Shown here: one piece after another, positions 34,430 through 47,900 of the stretch
Layout of the letters: every line of letters starts with the position of its first letter
How positions within the stretch are numbered: the first letter of the stretch is position 1
Source of the DNA: Paramecium sonneborni
Taxonomy: Eukaryota > Ciliophora > Oligohymenophorea > Peniculida > Parameciidae
DNA: 64,000 bases
Direction of reading: 5' to 3'
NCBI GenBank assembly: GCA_905182985.1
Contig: CAJJDN010000035.1
Coordinates: 62,001-126,000, forward strand
The notes under the pieces: model-generated
The model's database searches: none
What the model was told of the DNA's origin: nothing
Seen by the model: the letters and a program-made list of their open reading frames with translations, nothing else
Made by a program: the position numbers and the translations under genes

Positions 34430-35300
34430 TTAGATCCTTGTGTTAAAAGATTTTTTATTTGAATTTAATTAACTTCAATTCCATTCATTACTAGTACGGA
34501 TAATGTTGAATCAATCAAATCTTGTTTAGATATCTCTAAATATGTATATATATAATATTGCAATTTTAACTAATTACACATTTGATCTCCTGAAAAATAT
34601 TCGCAATTTATCAAAAAGGTGAGGGAATTTTTTCTTGTTTTTTTGAATATTATTCTCTCATTGTGTTATAATAAATATATTAATGCGAAAAGCTGATTTA
34701 TTTGATAAAGTTTTGTAGAAATTGGATGCTAATTTTTTAACTTAGCAAATATTTAAATGATTAAAATTTACTTTATTTTTTATCTATTTACTACTTCTTA
34801 AATGAGGTCTTATATGTATATAAATCATCACTATAATTATCTGTCATAAGTTTTGTTCTTCTAGATGTGATTACGAGAATTCTATTTTATATTCATTATT
34901 AATATCTGAATGAAATTTACAAATTTAGGAAAAGACTTAACATGTTTTATGATTGATAATAATTTTCCTTTTATTTTTTATTCAATAATTTGTTTTTTTT
35001 ATAAAAACTAATTTAATTATTGTAACATTAGGAATGGTCTATGAAATTTTTCCTTTTTCATAAAAGCCTTCAACACAAATTAAATTTTTTTTATTTAATT
35101 CTGGATCATTGATACTAAGATCTAAAGGATTGAGCGGTTTATTAGTGCTTTATTTTATGGCCGATTTATCTTCTTTTTTTTATTTTTAGGTTAGAATCCA
35201 ACATTTAAATGTTTCATATATGAGGCAGTCAAATCATCAATATTAGTATTAATAATGAGAGTGGTACTACCTTGAATAGATGCATTTTGGATAGAGTGAT
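34430..35300. repeat. Diverged copy of the antigen C downstream region
   Basis: Segments here match 38340-38960 in the same order and orientation: GATAATGTTGAATCAATCAA (34498 and about 38420), the TTAATGN..GATTTAT..AAAGTTTT block (about 34680 and 38690) and the ATGTTTTATGATTG block (about 34940 and 38910). Then comes 35020-35300, matching 40198-40487 inside the RCC1/IPT gene. It forms the right half of a duplicated unit whose left half is antigen B/C. Confidence 0.7.
35020..35300 (-). pseudogene. RCC1/IPT gene fragment (duplicate of about 40198-40487)
   Basis: On the minus strand it reads remnants of the IPT part of the 39235-41943 gene: a start near IQGSTTLIINTNIDDLTASY, the FQPRNK-like lysine stretch, NPLDLSINDPELN and the EGFYEKGKIS-like end, at about 90 percent nucleotide identity with small indels. 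No flanking exons are present, so it is a dead fragment captured in the antigen duplication. Confidence 0.75.
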
Positions 35301-36655
35301 ATAAACTAATAAAATTTGCAAAAAAAATAATCTTGAAAAGTTATAAAGTTTGTCTAAAATTCTTAGCTTTTGGAAAAATTTAAACTGTTCTTTTGACCGA
35401 AATGATATATAAACTTTAGAATTTAAATAAAATCTATGTAAGAAATTAAAAATTTATGAATTTTATCTACTATTTTGTATATAGTGAAATGAAAAAAACT
35501 TAGACAAAATCAATAGATTGGTTTTCATAAGTATTCTTTTAGGCTACAATTTATTATTACTTAAATTTAAGTTGAATCCTAAAATAAAATATTAATGGAG
35601 GTTTTGGAAAAATTTATAATTCAAAAAAACACTTAAATTTGATATTCACTAGATCATTCAAGTTTAAAATAATATTTAAATTCATTATTTATTCTTTGAT
35701 TGTTATTTTATGATGAATATTTTCTAATAAACTCTAATAATATTCTATTTATGAAGAAAGTTATTTAAATGAGTCTTTAGCCTTTTTAGATTTTCAATTT
35801 TTAGATTCTATAACTTTTTGATTTTTTAATCGATATATTAAATATCTACATTTTCAAAATTTGTCATAATCGTTTCCTTTGATTAAATTTCCTTAAGATG
35901 ATCAAAATTCTATAATATTTCTTAAATTGTAAAAAAAAAAATTTATGAATAATCTATCATTTTTTTCTCAAATGCAAATTTTGATTTTGAAATTTAAAAT
36001 AAGAAATAGTAAATTAGTTTTATGAAGATCTTTGAATCATAATTTACTCTTCATCATAGAGCTTTTTTAAAATAGATCAATATTAATTGCTTTTTCTTTT
36101 TAAAAATAAATTTTATTTTTTTTTCTTGAATTTTATATTATGATAAAAAGTGCTATTGAGGCTTCAAAAAACAAAATACCTATAAAAAATGTCTAAATAG
36201 AGAAAGGATTCGTATTTTTTGTTTTTTATCTATCAAATTAAAACTCCAAACCTACTCATTAATTTTCAATTCAAAAGTTTATTTTTTTTTATTTTGAGAG
36301 AGTTGTAATTAAAAAAATAAGTTAAATATTCAAGTTAAGAATCTTCAAATTTTATACATCGAAAATAGAGTATAATTATTCTATTTTATCTTGATTTTAT
36401 ATTAAAAGAATGAAAGTCTAAAAATAATTGAAGATAGTAGACAGCCTCAAATGAAGACTGCTCAAAAGCTCAAAAGAGTTATTCATTCATGTGTAGACTT
36501 AACCTATCAGCGGTGGTAATAAAACTTTCGGAAGTAGAATATTTTTTATTTGAATAATAAGGAACCATAAAAGTTAAATAGTGAATATATTCTTCATTTG
36601 CGATGACTAATAAAGCTTATAATATTTTATGAATTTATCATACTTTTAGACGATT
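35301..36655. other. Non-coding flank of antigen C
   Basis: No gene. The part from 35560 resembles the flank of antigen A at about 24030-24400 (GTTATTTTATGATGAAT... and GAAAGTTATTTAAATG...), and 36300-36430 matches the flanks at about 26600 and 30890. Confidence 0.55.
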
Positions 36656-36844
36656 AAACAAGACCTTTGAATAAAAAATAAAATAAAAAATCAAAATTTT
36701 CTTAATATATTTGGTTTTAAACAATTATTTAAATAATTGATAAAAATGATTTAATTTAATAAATTTTGAAAAAGTGATTTACCTGTAGCTCTTTATAAAC
36801 TGATTATAAAATTATTTAAATGTTATTAATAATAAGATAATAAA
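36656..36844 (+). promoter_or_regulatory. Shared 5' block of surface antigens, copy C
   Basis: Nearly identical over about 190 bp to the block before antigen B. The core GTGATTTACCTGTAGCTCTT and TATAAACTGATTATAAAA lies at 36774-36812, about 35-70 bp before the ATG, the same spacing as in antigen A. Probable promoter/5' UTR module. Confidence 0.6.
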
Positions 36845-37636
36845 ATGAAAACATACATATTTCTGTTAGCTGTGATATCTGTTTCGTTCCAAAAATTGAT
36901 TGCTGAAAATCAGTGTGTTTGCGAGGAACTTGGATAGGCTGATTGCGCATTATCAGGATGTGTTTGGTCAGATTCTTGTAATTCTAAATCAGCTGATTGT
37001 GCAACATATACAAGTTAGGCTGCATGTGATGAAGTAACAGAATGCGCATGGACTAATGATGGTATATGCGCTACTTTTACAAAATGTGAAGATTATGCTG
37101 TCACAGATCCTACTTAATGTGTTTCAAAGGATCTTAGCTGTACTATATCACCTTCCACAACTGGTTAATACCAATGTAAATCTATGCCAAAATGTTCAGA
37201 ATAAACTGATTAAGCTATGTGTAAAGCATTATATATTTGTAAATGGGATAATGGTGGGTGTTAAGTAAAGGGTTGTGCTGATAATTAACTTTCTGGTACT
37301 TGTTTTTTTGTCTTTGAAGATGGTTTTACAGGTTTTAGAATATGTAAAAAGGATGAAGCTACTTCTGCTTGTTCTGATGCTGATGAGGCTTATATTTAAA
37401 CTTTAAATGCATAAAATTGCTTTATTTCGACATCAGGAACTTATTATTGGAATGGATCTAGCTGTTCGGTATGTTCAGGATCAAGCAGCAATTCATACAT
37501 TTTAGCTTTCATTGGATTCATAGTAATGGTTATGTTCTAATTTAATATTCATATCTATTAAATTATCGATTCATAATTTTTAATTAAAATTTAATAAATT
37601 TAAACAATACTATCTAAATTTAAAAATTGCTTCTGA
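36845..37636 (+). CDS. Surface antigen C: Cys-rich, with lost stop codon
   Basis: Paralogue of antigen A: signal peptide MKTYIFLLAVISVSFQKLIA, modules CVCEEL.QADC, CVWSDSCNSKSADC, CAWTNDGICATFTKC, CKWDNGGCQVKGC, the segment TYYWNGSSCSVCSGSSS and hydrophobic tail SYILAFIGFIVMVMF. Antigen A and B stop TGA directly after this tail. Here the codon at 37538-37540 is TAA, which is glutamine in this code, so translation runs on for 32 further residues (FNIHIYQIIDSQFLIKI...) to TGA 37634-37636. Such an extension would bury the GPI signal and probably block anchoring. No other defect is seen in the frame. It may be a very recent loss of function, or a secreted/transmembrane variant. Confidence 0.8.
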
Positions 37637-39234
37637 ATGTAGTCCAAAATTTATATTTTATTTAAATTTCAATACTTTTCATTTGTTGATTAGCCTAGAC
37701 TAATCAGATATTGATGAGAATCACAATTTGCAATATTCAAAAATTAATATATATAACATAAATAAAATTAAAAAATTCTAAATCTCAACTTGATCAGAAA
37801 TTTTTAGTTTGCCTTATAAAGAATTGGAAAACTCTTTTAAGAGCATAGAATATACAAGTATATGCATATTTAAATAAGAGTATAATTATAAAATTACTGG
37901 ATAATTTCAAACCTCAATTAGATAATTTGATTTCCATAATTATAGATTGTAGATACAAGATTAATCTAAATATGAACTAAAAAGTTTTAAATTAAAAAAA
38001 ATGAGAAATATTTTATGTTTTCGAAAATAATATTATTCTTAAAAAGATTAAAATCCATTTTTTTATCTGTTTAAGAGCATGCTAAAAAATTTTTTCAACA
38101 TTTTTGTCATTTTTTTTTTAAAGTTTATAGAATAACACTATAATAAATCGATAAAAAAGAAATCACAAATTCAAAAACTAGAAAAAGTCAAGATAAGTTA
38201 TTATATAAAATTAAATCATTTCTTGATAAATTTCAATACTCTCATTTTGCAACTTATAACAAAATTTTATAATTTAAATTTTAAAATTAACTTTATTTTA
38301 AAATATATAGTTTTTGAATCTATTAATTTAGTAAAATTTTAAACTTTCGATGTTTGAGTTAACAGATTTCTTATTTGAATTTAGTTAACATTAATTCCTT
38401 TCATCACTAAAACTGATAATGTTGAATCAATCAAATCTTGGGTTACTCTAAATATAATTTATAATATTGAAACTTTAATTCTAGAAGTCCTTGTATCCTA
38501 ATTCATCAGCAATTTTCTTTATTTACACAATAAATAATATTGTTTATTTTACGTTTTAATCTGTTGTCAATTTGATTTGGTCTCAAGTCAAATAGAAGCA
38601 ATTAATAAAAAAGGATAATAGAATTTATTCTGGGTTATAAACAGCAATTAATATAAATATTATTCTCTTATAGTGGTATAATAAATAGATTAATGTAAGA
38701 GGTTGATTTATATCATAAAGTTTTTTATAAATTAGATGCTAGATTTATTAATCTAGCAAATATTTAAGATGATCAAAAATTACTATTTTTTTGATTTTTT
38801 GAACAAATATAAAATATTATAATCATCACAATAACTATCGAATATATGATTTAGTTTTTAGAAATTTGCTTGAAGAATTCTAAGTTAATTTAATATTAAT
38901 TATCTGAATTTATCATGTTTTATGATTGCTAATAATTGACTTTGTATTTTTTATTCAATAATTAAATATTCTTTTTGAAACCAATTTAAGTATTTGAGTA
39001 TTAAAAAATTTATAATGTTTTTTCTATCTGGTAAATTTTCTTCAATCAGTCTCACTAATAAATATCCATTAATTAGAATATCCTGCATTATGTCATTAAT
39101 TTATCTAAAAATCTGTTTATAGGTATAATACATTTAGTAATGAAAATTTCGATTAAAGATGCCTAAAAATTTTGATTCTATTATCTTGTTTTTATTTACA
39201 TGTTATTAAATTTTTATCAAATATATTATAATAA
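37637..39234. other. Spacer between antigen C and the RCC1/IPT gene
   Basis: No supported gene. 38340-38960 is the counterpart of the diverged repeat at 34430-34990. One stretch on the minus strand near 38350-38440 (DLIDSTLSVLVMKGINVNQI) is coding-like and shared with 34440-34520, probably a remnant of an older gene. Confidence 0.5.
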
Positions 39235-41943
39235 TCATTTCTTCTTAGGTTGTGTTTTTTTTAATTTTTTCATTTCTTCATCCTCTAATTTTAATTTCTA
39301 TTGTTCATTCAAAGATTTATCAAATGCCATATATTTAAATACTTTACCTGAGTGGCTAAAAGAAGTACCATTGAATGTAATTTCAATGCCAACATCATGT
39401 AATCCAGTTGGTAACTCTAACTCAGGAATTTAAACAATCAATTTGCTTTTATTTTTGAAAATTGCCTTATATAAATAATTTAAAATACCTTTTAATTAAC
39501 AGCCATGTTCCCATTAAATATGAATTAAACTAAAAGAGATTCAGTATTAACTAGATTTTCCCCATAAACACTTATATATTGTCCAGCTTTTTTAAAAAAG
39601 TAATTTATTTCTTGTTCTTCAGCCTCCAGAACTTTCTAAAGTTCATCCTTTTTCTTTTATAATTCAGCACCTTATAAATCCTTCAAAGGATCTATTTCTT
39701 ATTCCTCTTAATGAATAAATTATTATTTCTATTCTTCAGGTAACTTTTCATCAAAATTGAAAGGACCCAAACGTAATACTTCAGGATCAATGTAATAAAA
39801 TGTTCCAATAGGTATCCATTCAATACCAGAAAGGGTAAGTAAAGCAGTCACTCCACTGGCTTTAACAGCATTGAGCAGTTCAGATGTTGGTTATTATCCA
39901 CCTAAAAGCCATGATAAAGGAGGAGCAACAAAAGAATAAAATCTATCTTATTTGTCCCACATGATTTCAATTAATCTTTCTCCAAACATTGTTTTAAAGA
40001 TTACTCTTTTATTGGTTGTATCAAAGAATCCATCTCCAATTATTTTAACAGAAGCTCCACCTTCAGACATTACATTATCTGGTTGCAATTCCTTTATTTG
40101 TATATCATAAAATCTAAAAACCATAGGATTACCAGTAAATTATTATCCATTGATGCTTATATCAACATTAAAGTTAAGACTATCAGTTTATAATTAGCTA
40201 ACATTAGGAATGGTGCATGAAATTTTTCCTTTTTCATAAAAGCCTTCAACACACATCCAATTTTCTTTATCTAATTCTGGATCATTGATACTAAGATCTA
40301 AAGGATTGAGTGGTTTATTAGTGCTTTATTTCATGGCAGATTTATCTTCTTTTTTTTTATTTCTAGGTTAGAATCCAACATTTAAATGTTTCATATATGA
40401 GGCAGTCAAATCATCAATATTAATATTAATAATGAGAGTGGTACCACCTTGAATAGATGCACATTTTGGATAGAGTGATGAAATAACAATTTTAGAAGAA
40501 TAGATAAGAAATTTCTATTCACATTCAACATAGACATTTCCATCTAGTGTAACTTCGACAACACATTCAACAGGATATTTATCAATAAATTCTTCAAAAT
40601 TAGGAGTAGTACATCTAAAGCTGTCTGTTAATGAATCATATTCACATCCAACTTCAGTTTATATATCTCCTAATTTAAAACGAGCACTTTATCGACCAGT
40701 ATCACAGAATCCTGTACCAATTAAACTGATAATTGTTCCTCCTGTTGAAGGTCCATGATTAGGCTTCATTGATATGGTTCTTAATGATGCAAAAAATGCA
40801 GCAGCCTATCCATTTGCATACATATTAGTGAATTTACGATCTTCTAATACTATTTTTCTAGGTAAATCTACTAATTTATCATTCTAATGTCCTAGATTAC
40901 CTCCACCCCAACTCCAAAGACCTCCTTTTAAATCTATTGCATATGTTGTATAATATCCACACATAACCTTACTAAATCCAGGTAATTAAATTCCACTAAT
41001 ATCTTACATCAATCTCTTTGGATAATAACTACTTTTCTTATCCTTATCTCCATTCCCCAATTATCCTCTTTAATTAAATCCCCATGTATATAATTCTCCA
41101 CTAGATGTAACTGCTGCTGAATGTCCATATCCTCCAGATATAGAAACTACTTTAAAATTAGTTTCTTAAGCCAAAAACTTCCCAACTCTTAATGCACTTT
41201 AATTCATTGGTTATTCAATCTAAAAATCAATTCTTGATGGTAATTGTTCTGATACCTTTCTTCCTGTTCCTAATTAACCAAATCTAGCTTCTCCCCATCC
41301 ATATAAAATTCCTTATTAATCTACTGCTAATGAATGATATGCTCCACATGCTATCATTTTTATTCTGTTCTTATAAAAGTAACTTAAAAACATAGGAGAA
41401 GCCGCAGTCTCTACATCTTTCCTTATTCCTAATTATCCTTCAAATCCTCTTCCCCAAGCAAATAAATCACCATTACTTAATGCCAATGTATGATACTCAC
41501 CACATGCTATCGTATCAATCTTTGAAATTCTTATTATTTTCTTTGGTATTGTTAACTCTATTATTCCTCCATGTCCTAATGCTCCATATTCTCCATATCC
41601 ATAACTATAAATATCACCTTAATCACTCAAAAAAACTGTATGCTTTTTACCTGTTACTATTGTTTTTATCGATCCTTTGAAATCAAATGATTATAAATTA
41701 TTTGAATCCTAAGAAAATGTTTTATCATATTCATCATGCTCAGGTGAATGCAATGTTGATATTATTCTAATAATATAAATCTTCTTACCCTTAATTATCT
41801 ATACCCTCCTCTATTACAAATAATTTCCTACAACCCCCACATAGACTACTAATCAATTTCCCTTTGAACAACTTCAAGTTCTCTAATCCTCCTTATACAT
41901 CGTCTGTTGTCAAAAACACTTCTCCAAACGTAGGAAGTTGCAT
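39235..41943 (-). CDS. RCC1-repeat protein with IPT/TIG domains
   Basis: 887 aa with two introns (22 nt near the start, 23 nt near the end). The N-terminal half carries about seven RCC1 blades, e.g. GDIYSYGYGEYGALGHGG, GDLFAWGRGFEGQLGIR, GILYGWGEARFGQLGTG, GELYTWGFNQRGQLGNG and GGLWSWGGGNLGH, forming a seven-bladed propeller. The C-terminal half holds IPT/TIG-type immunoglobulin folds (KPNHGPSTGGTIISLIGTGF, LQPDNVMSEGGASVKIIGDG), a Glu/Gln/Lys-rich coiled segment (about residues 740-790) and a lysine-rich tail. RCC1 propellers act as exchange factors or scaffolds; the IPT fusion is a protozoan-type architecture and does not predict Ran-GEF activity. Start codon 17 bp from the divergent NACHT gene. 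Confidence 0.88.
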
Positions 41944-41960
41944 TAAATAATTTTAATTAA
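41944..41960. promoter_or_regulatory. 17-bp divergent intergenic region
   Basis: Only TAAATAATTTTAATTAA separates the ATG of the RCC1/IPT gene (minus) from the ATG of the NACHT gene (plus). Any promoter elements must be A/T-box sequences here or lie inside the neighbouring coding regions. Confidence 0.7.
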
Positions 41961-44900
41961 ATGTTAAGAGGAGGAGGTGCTTGCGCAAATTCACGTCAAC
42001 AACAGTCATTACAAATGAGTACATTACTCATCTCTAATCAATTTGAGACCATACTATCAAATAATATTTAGTATATCACAAAAAACGCTGAGGATACACA
42101 GAATAATTATAAAGAATTGCTATCCAGTCTTTAAGCTTTATTATCTCTTGATTATGAATTAAACAATCTGATTAAGTCATAAAATTAGCTTAATAAATAA
42201 ATTGCAAATCTAGAGAAAAGTCTTTCAGCTATTTTAGAATCGTGCCTTTTACTTAAAAATAATCAACTTCGATATTATGCTGTAAAATTTGCAGAAAAAC
42301 TTACTAGAACTATTTTTTGGCATTATTGTCAAGCTAAATCAATCAAAGATGGTATGCAATAAGGCTATGTTAATATCTTAAATAAAATTGAAGCATTAAA
42401 TAATTCCGAAGAAGGATTTTATAAAAGTTTGACAGAATATGAAATAACAATATCTAAAATGATTTTTACAATATTGCCTAATGATTTTCAAGAGGGGCTG
42501 GAAGTAATCGCCCTTTTTGCTGGTCTAAATTAAGTTTTAATGAATGCTCTGCCAAAAACTATGAGAGAAACAATAAAAGGTGGAATTGTCTAATCAATTA
42601 GAGATGCTACTAAAGTTTAATATCGTAAAATATACAAATAAATCTTTAATATTGATATAATGAAATGGTGGGTACTTACTGAACTCAAATCAACTACACA
42701 TACAATAAAAGAAATTATTTATGAATTACAAGAATTTCACAAAGTTCTGTCTAAATCTGATTATTATGTTTAATAAGCTTGGATTATTGCTATTAGTGAA
42801 ATAGTTTCTTATACACCTTCACTCTCAGAAGATTAATTAGCAATGGAATAATCAGACATATAAACGCTTGTTGATATTTCTTGTTTAAATAAAATCAAAG
42901 AAGAATATAAAGTTAGTATTAATATTCCAAAACTTAAATGCACTTAATGTCAGGGACTCTACGAAAAATTACCTACATTAACTTTACTCTAATAAATTTA
43001 AGAATAAATAATTTCTAGAGATAAATTCTTTAACATCCTATATGACAGCAAAGAAGAAATAAAAGAATAATAGAAGTAAGAAACAACAGCTAAAACCATT
43101 TTTGAATATATATTTTCCTTATTTGTTGATTGTGATATTGAAATTAACATTGATTTGATACGAAAAGTCAATTAACAATATACTGAATTAAATGAGAACT
43201 TACAACTTGTTAAGTAGATAAGCTTAAATAAATGGATTAGAATGTTAGAATCTAAATAATATACAGATCCAGTTGTTTTTGGTGAATTTGAATAAAAATA
43301 AAAATAAATAAAGCATTTGATTAATAAAGTAAAAGAGATTTAAAAATTTTTTATATAATTAAATTTCATTTTCACCTAATGGAATTTTTTAGAATAAATT
43401 ACTGAATCTGATACAAAATTATCAACTTAATTGGGATTTATCTAAGAAAATAAACAAAATTAAAAAGATTGTGAATTCATAATGGAACTTAATTAATAAA
43501 ATTTGAAAGAATTACTTTTATTAAATATAAGGTTTGATGTTTATTTTGTCATATTAACTGAATTTATTGAACGATAATATACAGCTGTTTTCCAAATAGT
43601 CTAAGCTACTTAGTCAACAGATCCTGTATTATCACTCTATAAACAATATAAAGATGTTTAAGACATCGTCCAAACAAGTTTTCGTAAAGTAAATGAGAAA
43701 ATTTTACAATTTAAAGAAATATTTTTAGCCATTTCTGAAAAACTGAAATAAATTGAATACAATTGTATACTAAAGTTTTATCATGTTTCTTTAAAATTAT
43801 AACATCAAGATTTACCAAATCAGATTTTTGAGTTTAGAAACTCAGATCATTAAACTCTTATCTTTATCTAAAATTATGAAAAAGAAATTTTAAAGATTTA
43901 ATTAATTAATTTACACCAAACATTTAAAGATTGTGTTTCTAATAGCTAATTTTAAGATTATGAAGAAGCTAAAATCTATTTATAAACAATATTATAAATA
44001 TGTAAATCTATGGAAAGTTTATTACATTAAAACAAAAAACTATTCTAACATATTAATAATTTTAAATTATCAATTCAGATAGAATCAAGTCATGATAAAT
44101 TCAATGATTTATTAAATTTGTGGAATTTGATTTTATAAACGACTACAGAACTTGATTAATAATAATTTGATTAGACTGTTTTTCTTGTTAAATATGATTA
44201 ATTGTATTTGAAATATGACTAAATATTAAAATTAAATCAATAAATAAGATGGCCATTTAATTAATATTTGGGTCAATACTTTAAAATGCTAACACAATTA
44301 GAAACTATTTTCTAAGAATTAAAAACATTTAAGACATTTGATGCCACTGCTGATCCGAATACATAAAATAGATATGATAGTTTGAGATAAAACCTTAAAT
44401 AAATAAGTTAAAGTTAAATTTAAAGAATTAAATCAACACTTGAATAGTATACTTTAGGAGTTGATCAATTATAAAATAAACTTGAGAATCAAACTCATTT
44501 ACCTATTGAAGATTTATTAACTTAATTAATTAATATGTAGGAAGCTTTAGATGATACGTTAAATTTAATTTAAACTAGAATCACTCAACCTTCAGCCTAA
44601 TAAAATGTAGGAGCTCTTAATTTAATTTAGAGCCATAGATTAGCAGATTTCGACAATCTATATAATTATAGGATTGATGATGATACTATTGTAATTGCAT
44701 CTTATATTAAATTTAATTTTAACTTTATCGAATAGAATGCTATTATGGAATCATTAAAATTAAATTTAAGTGATGATCAAAATTAACATGTTGTATAATC
44801 AGGAATAAATTCTGCACATATAAGGATTTTAATGTTTATTAATTTAATAAATATTTGGAATTGTTGTTTTGGATAAGAAGAATATGATATAATAAGTAAG

Positions 44901-47900
44901 CTAATTGTATAATTACGATTGAATGAATCTAATTAAATTATAAAAAAGGAAATTAAGACAACTTACAAAAAAGAATTTTTATTCATTTTAGAAAATATAT
45001 TATCATATCTGTTACCAAATATTGAAGAGGATTTAAAATCAAAAATATAAGAAAGAAATTAATTATCATTTTAAATTAAATATGAACCATCTTTTGAAAA
45101 AACATAATTCTTAAATGAAAAACTTAATAATCACACTAATTAAATTTCAACTATATTTTAAAATTTGTAAGAATTAGAATCAGAATACAATTATTAAATT
45201 CCCTTTTATCATTAATTAATGAATGAATTTAAGAAAGCAGATTAAAGTACTTCTACTTTAGATGTTTCTGAAATTAAATTTTATTAAGGAAAATAATTGA
45301 CTGAATTGTTTCTTTTACGTATGGATCATGTTTCAAGAATGATTAAGATTTAATAAGTGAAGAGTACTTATGTTGAATTAGAATGTTAATAGAAAAATGA
45401 AATTAAAATATTATTTTCTAAAAAGCAAAATAAGAATGCCATTATTGATAAATTCCTAGAGGATTAATAATAAAATTAATTGTTAGTTTTATAAGGAGAA
45501 GCTGGTTCTGGAAAAAGTTTAGCTATTAAAATGATTGAAGAATTTGTTTGGAAAAGAAATGATGCAATTAAGATTATACCTATCATAGTTAAATTATCAG
45601 AATTGAAAGATCCTATACATAATGCCATTACAGAGACTTTAAGATCTTTAAATTATAAGTTTGATGTATAATAAATTGAATAATTATAAAAAGATGTAAG
45701 TTAAAACAAAATGCAAATGTTGTTTATTTTTGAAGAATATGATAAACTTAGTTAAGATTAAATAGAAATTAATTTATTCAAATCAAATAATCTAAACTAA
45801 TGGAAGACTCCATCTTTACAAAAATCTCCTAAATATATTATCGCCACAAGAAGTGAATTATTTAAATATTCAAATCATCTTAGATGGATAGATAATAATG
45901 AAGTTGATTACAATTTTTAAAACTATTGGAATGTGAAAATATTGCCATTTAGAATGGAGTTAAAAAATTAATTTCTTACCAATTTTTAAGAATTAATTAT
46001 AAGAAATACAGTAATAGATTATTATTAGATATTATGTGAATTTGAACACCAAGATTTATTAATACAAAATTTTATATAGTTATGGAAAAAAATTGATATC
46101 AATCTTAACGAATTAAGTATGGAAAATTCTCTTGTATCATAACCAACTATAGCTAAAATTTTAAGTGCTTTGAAACAAGAACCTAAAATAAAAAACACAA
46201 ATGATATCATTTTTCAAAATTTATAAAAGTCCTTAGAGCAAATAAAATCACATTATTATTATACAAGAATGTTGGAATAATTAAATTTCCAACAATAAAT
46301 TGATAATCCATCTATTTTGAATGTTTTTGTTTCAGCATTACCTAAGTATATATAAAATATGTCAGATTCAGAAAGAATCAAAAAAGAATATTTTGATATT
46401 TATTTAAATGATACTTATGCTATTAATTGTAATATCTAGCAATGTAATTCTCTAATAGAAAAAGATTGGAATAAATTAGAAGGTAGCCAATTCTTTAAAC
46501 TTTATAAAGCCGATGAACCTATTGCTAAAACTTAAATATTTTTAGCATAATAATTCGGTGATGATTAATAATTTTAAAATAAAGTCATTAAGATTTTTGA
46601 GAAAATGAGTATTACTCATTATGATTTATATGAACAATATTTAACTAATTTCTTTGATACTGCATTAATTCATCTTTAGATTAGTCAATAGACTATAGAT
46701 TTATAAGCATTTTAATAAGAATAATGGAATTTCTGTATGAATCTAGCTTAAAAATTATCATAACATGAAATTTTTACAATTCATTTTAACATTTAAGGTT
46801 CTTTAATAAAAGTAGGAGGATCTGTTACTGAATGGGAAGAGTATCTTAATGATGATGAATATCAATCTAACAATAATAAATTTTCAAAAAAATTAATAAG
46901 AAATTCTATCCCTTTAAGAGAATAATTTTCAATTTATTCATTTGAAAATAAAATTATTTAAGAATTTTTAGTTGCCAAAGCTATTATCACATAATTAGAA
47001 GCTTTAAAAACCTCATAAATTGATGAAATTATGTCTAATAGTATTCTAATGTTTAAAAATATTTCAAGTCCTTTCTTTTAAGGAACAATTAACTTTTTGG
47101 TTCAAAAATGTAAAAGAAAGTTTAGTCTTAAATAATAATTAATTAAAATCATCAGATAATCATCCTTAGGTTAATAATATTGCACTTTAGCATCTAATGC
47201 TTTTTATTTATTGTAAAGTATAGATGGAGTATTTAAAGATTTAGATTTAAAAGGAATTCGATTAAAAGATATTTCTATTGATTAATGTCATTTTTATAAT
47301 TGTAATCTTTAATCATCAGAGTGGAATAATATTTCAGTCAATTCTCTAATATTAATGAAAAACGACATGAAAGATATGAAATGTTAAAATCTTAAATTGA
47401 GCACTTTTTCATTCAAAAATACTGCATCAAATCCTAAGTTTATCAAATAATTTTAATCTGGAAAGAGTTTTATTGTTTGTGAAAATAGCATTCAGAATAT
47501 AAAAGGAGAAATAATTATTAATGGGAAATTTTATAATTGTTCTATCAAAGAAATCAGAAACTAGTTTTATCTCAAAACTAATTAATAAGTTTATGTATTA
47601 AAAGAATAAGATGGTAAAATAATAGCTGAAATATTAAATATTCCAAATGTTCATTCAATTACAGAATTTGATTAATTTATAATGATTTTTTAATTAAACA
47701 ACGATTTAGATGGAGTAATATATGAAATAAATAGTAAAACAAATGAAATAAAATATTAACTACCAATTAATCAAAATTTTATTACACATTACAACATTAG
47801 AAAATTCTATTAAATGTATGGAAATAAGATTCTATTTTTAACAAATACATAATAAGTTTCAAGTATGCATTATTAAATAGAAAATGATTAATTATAATTT

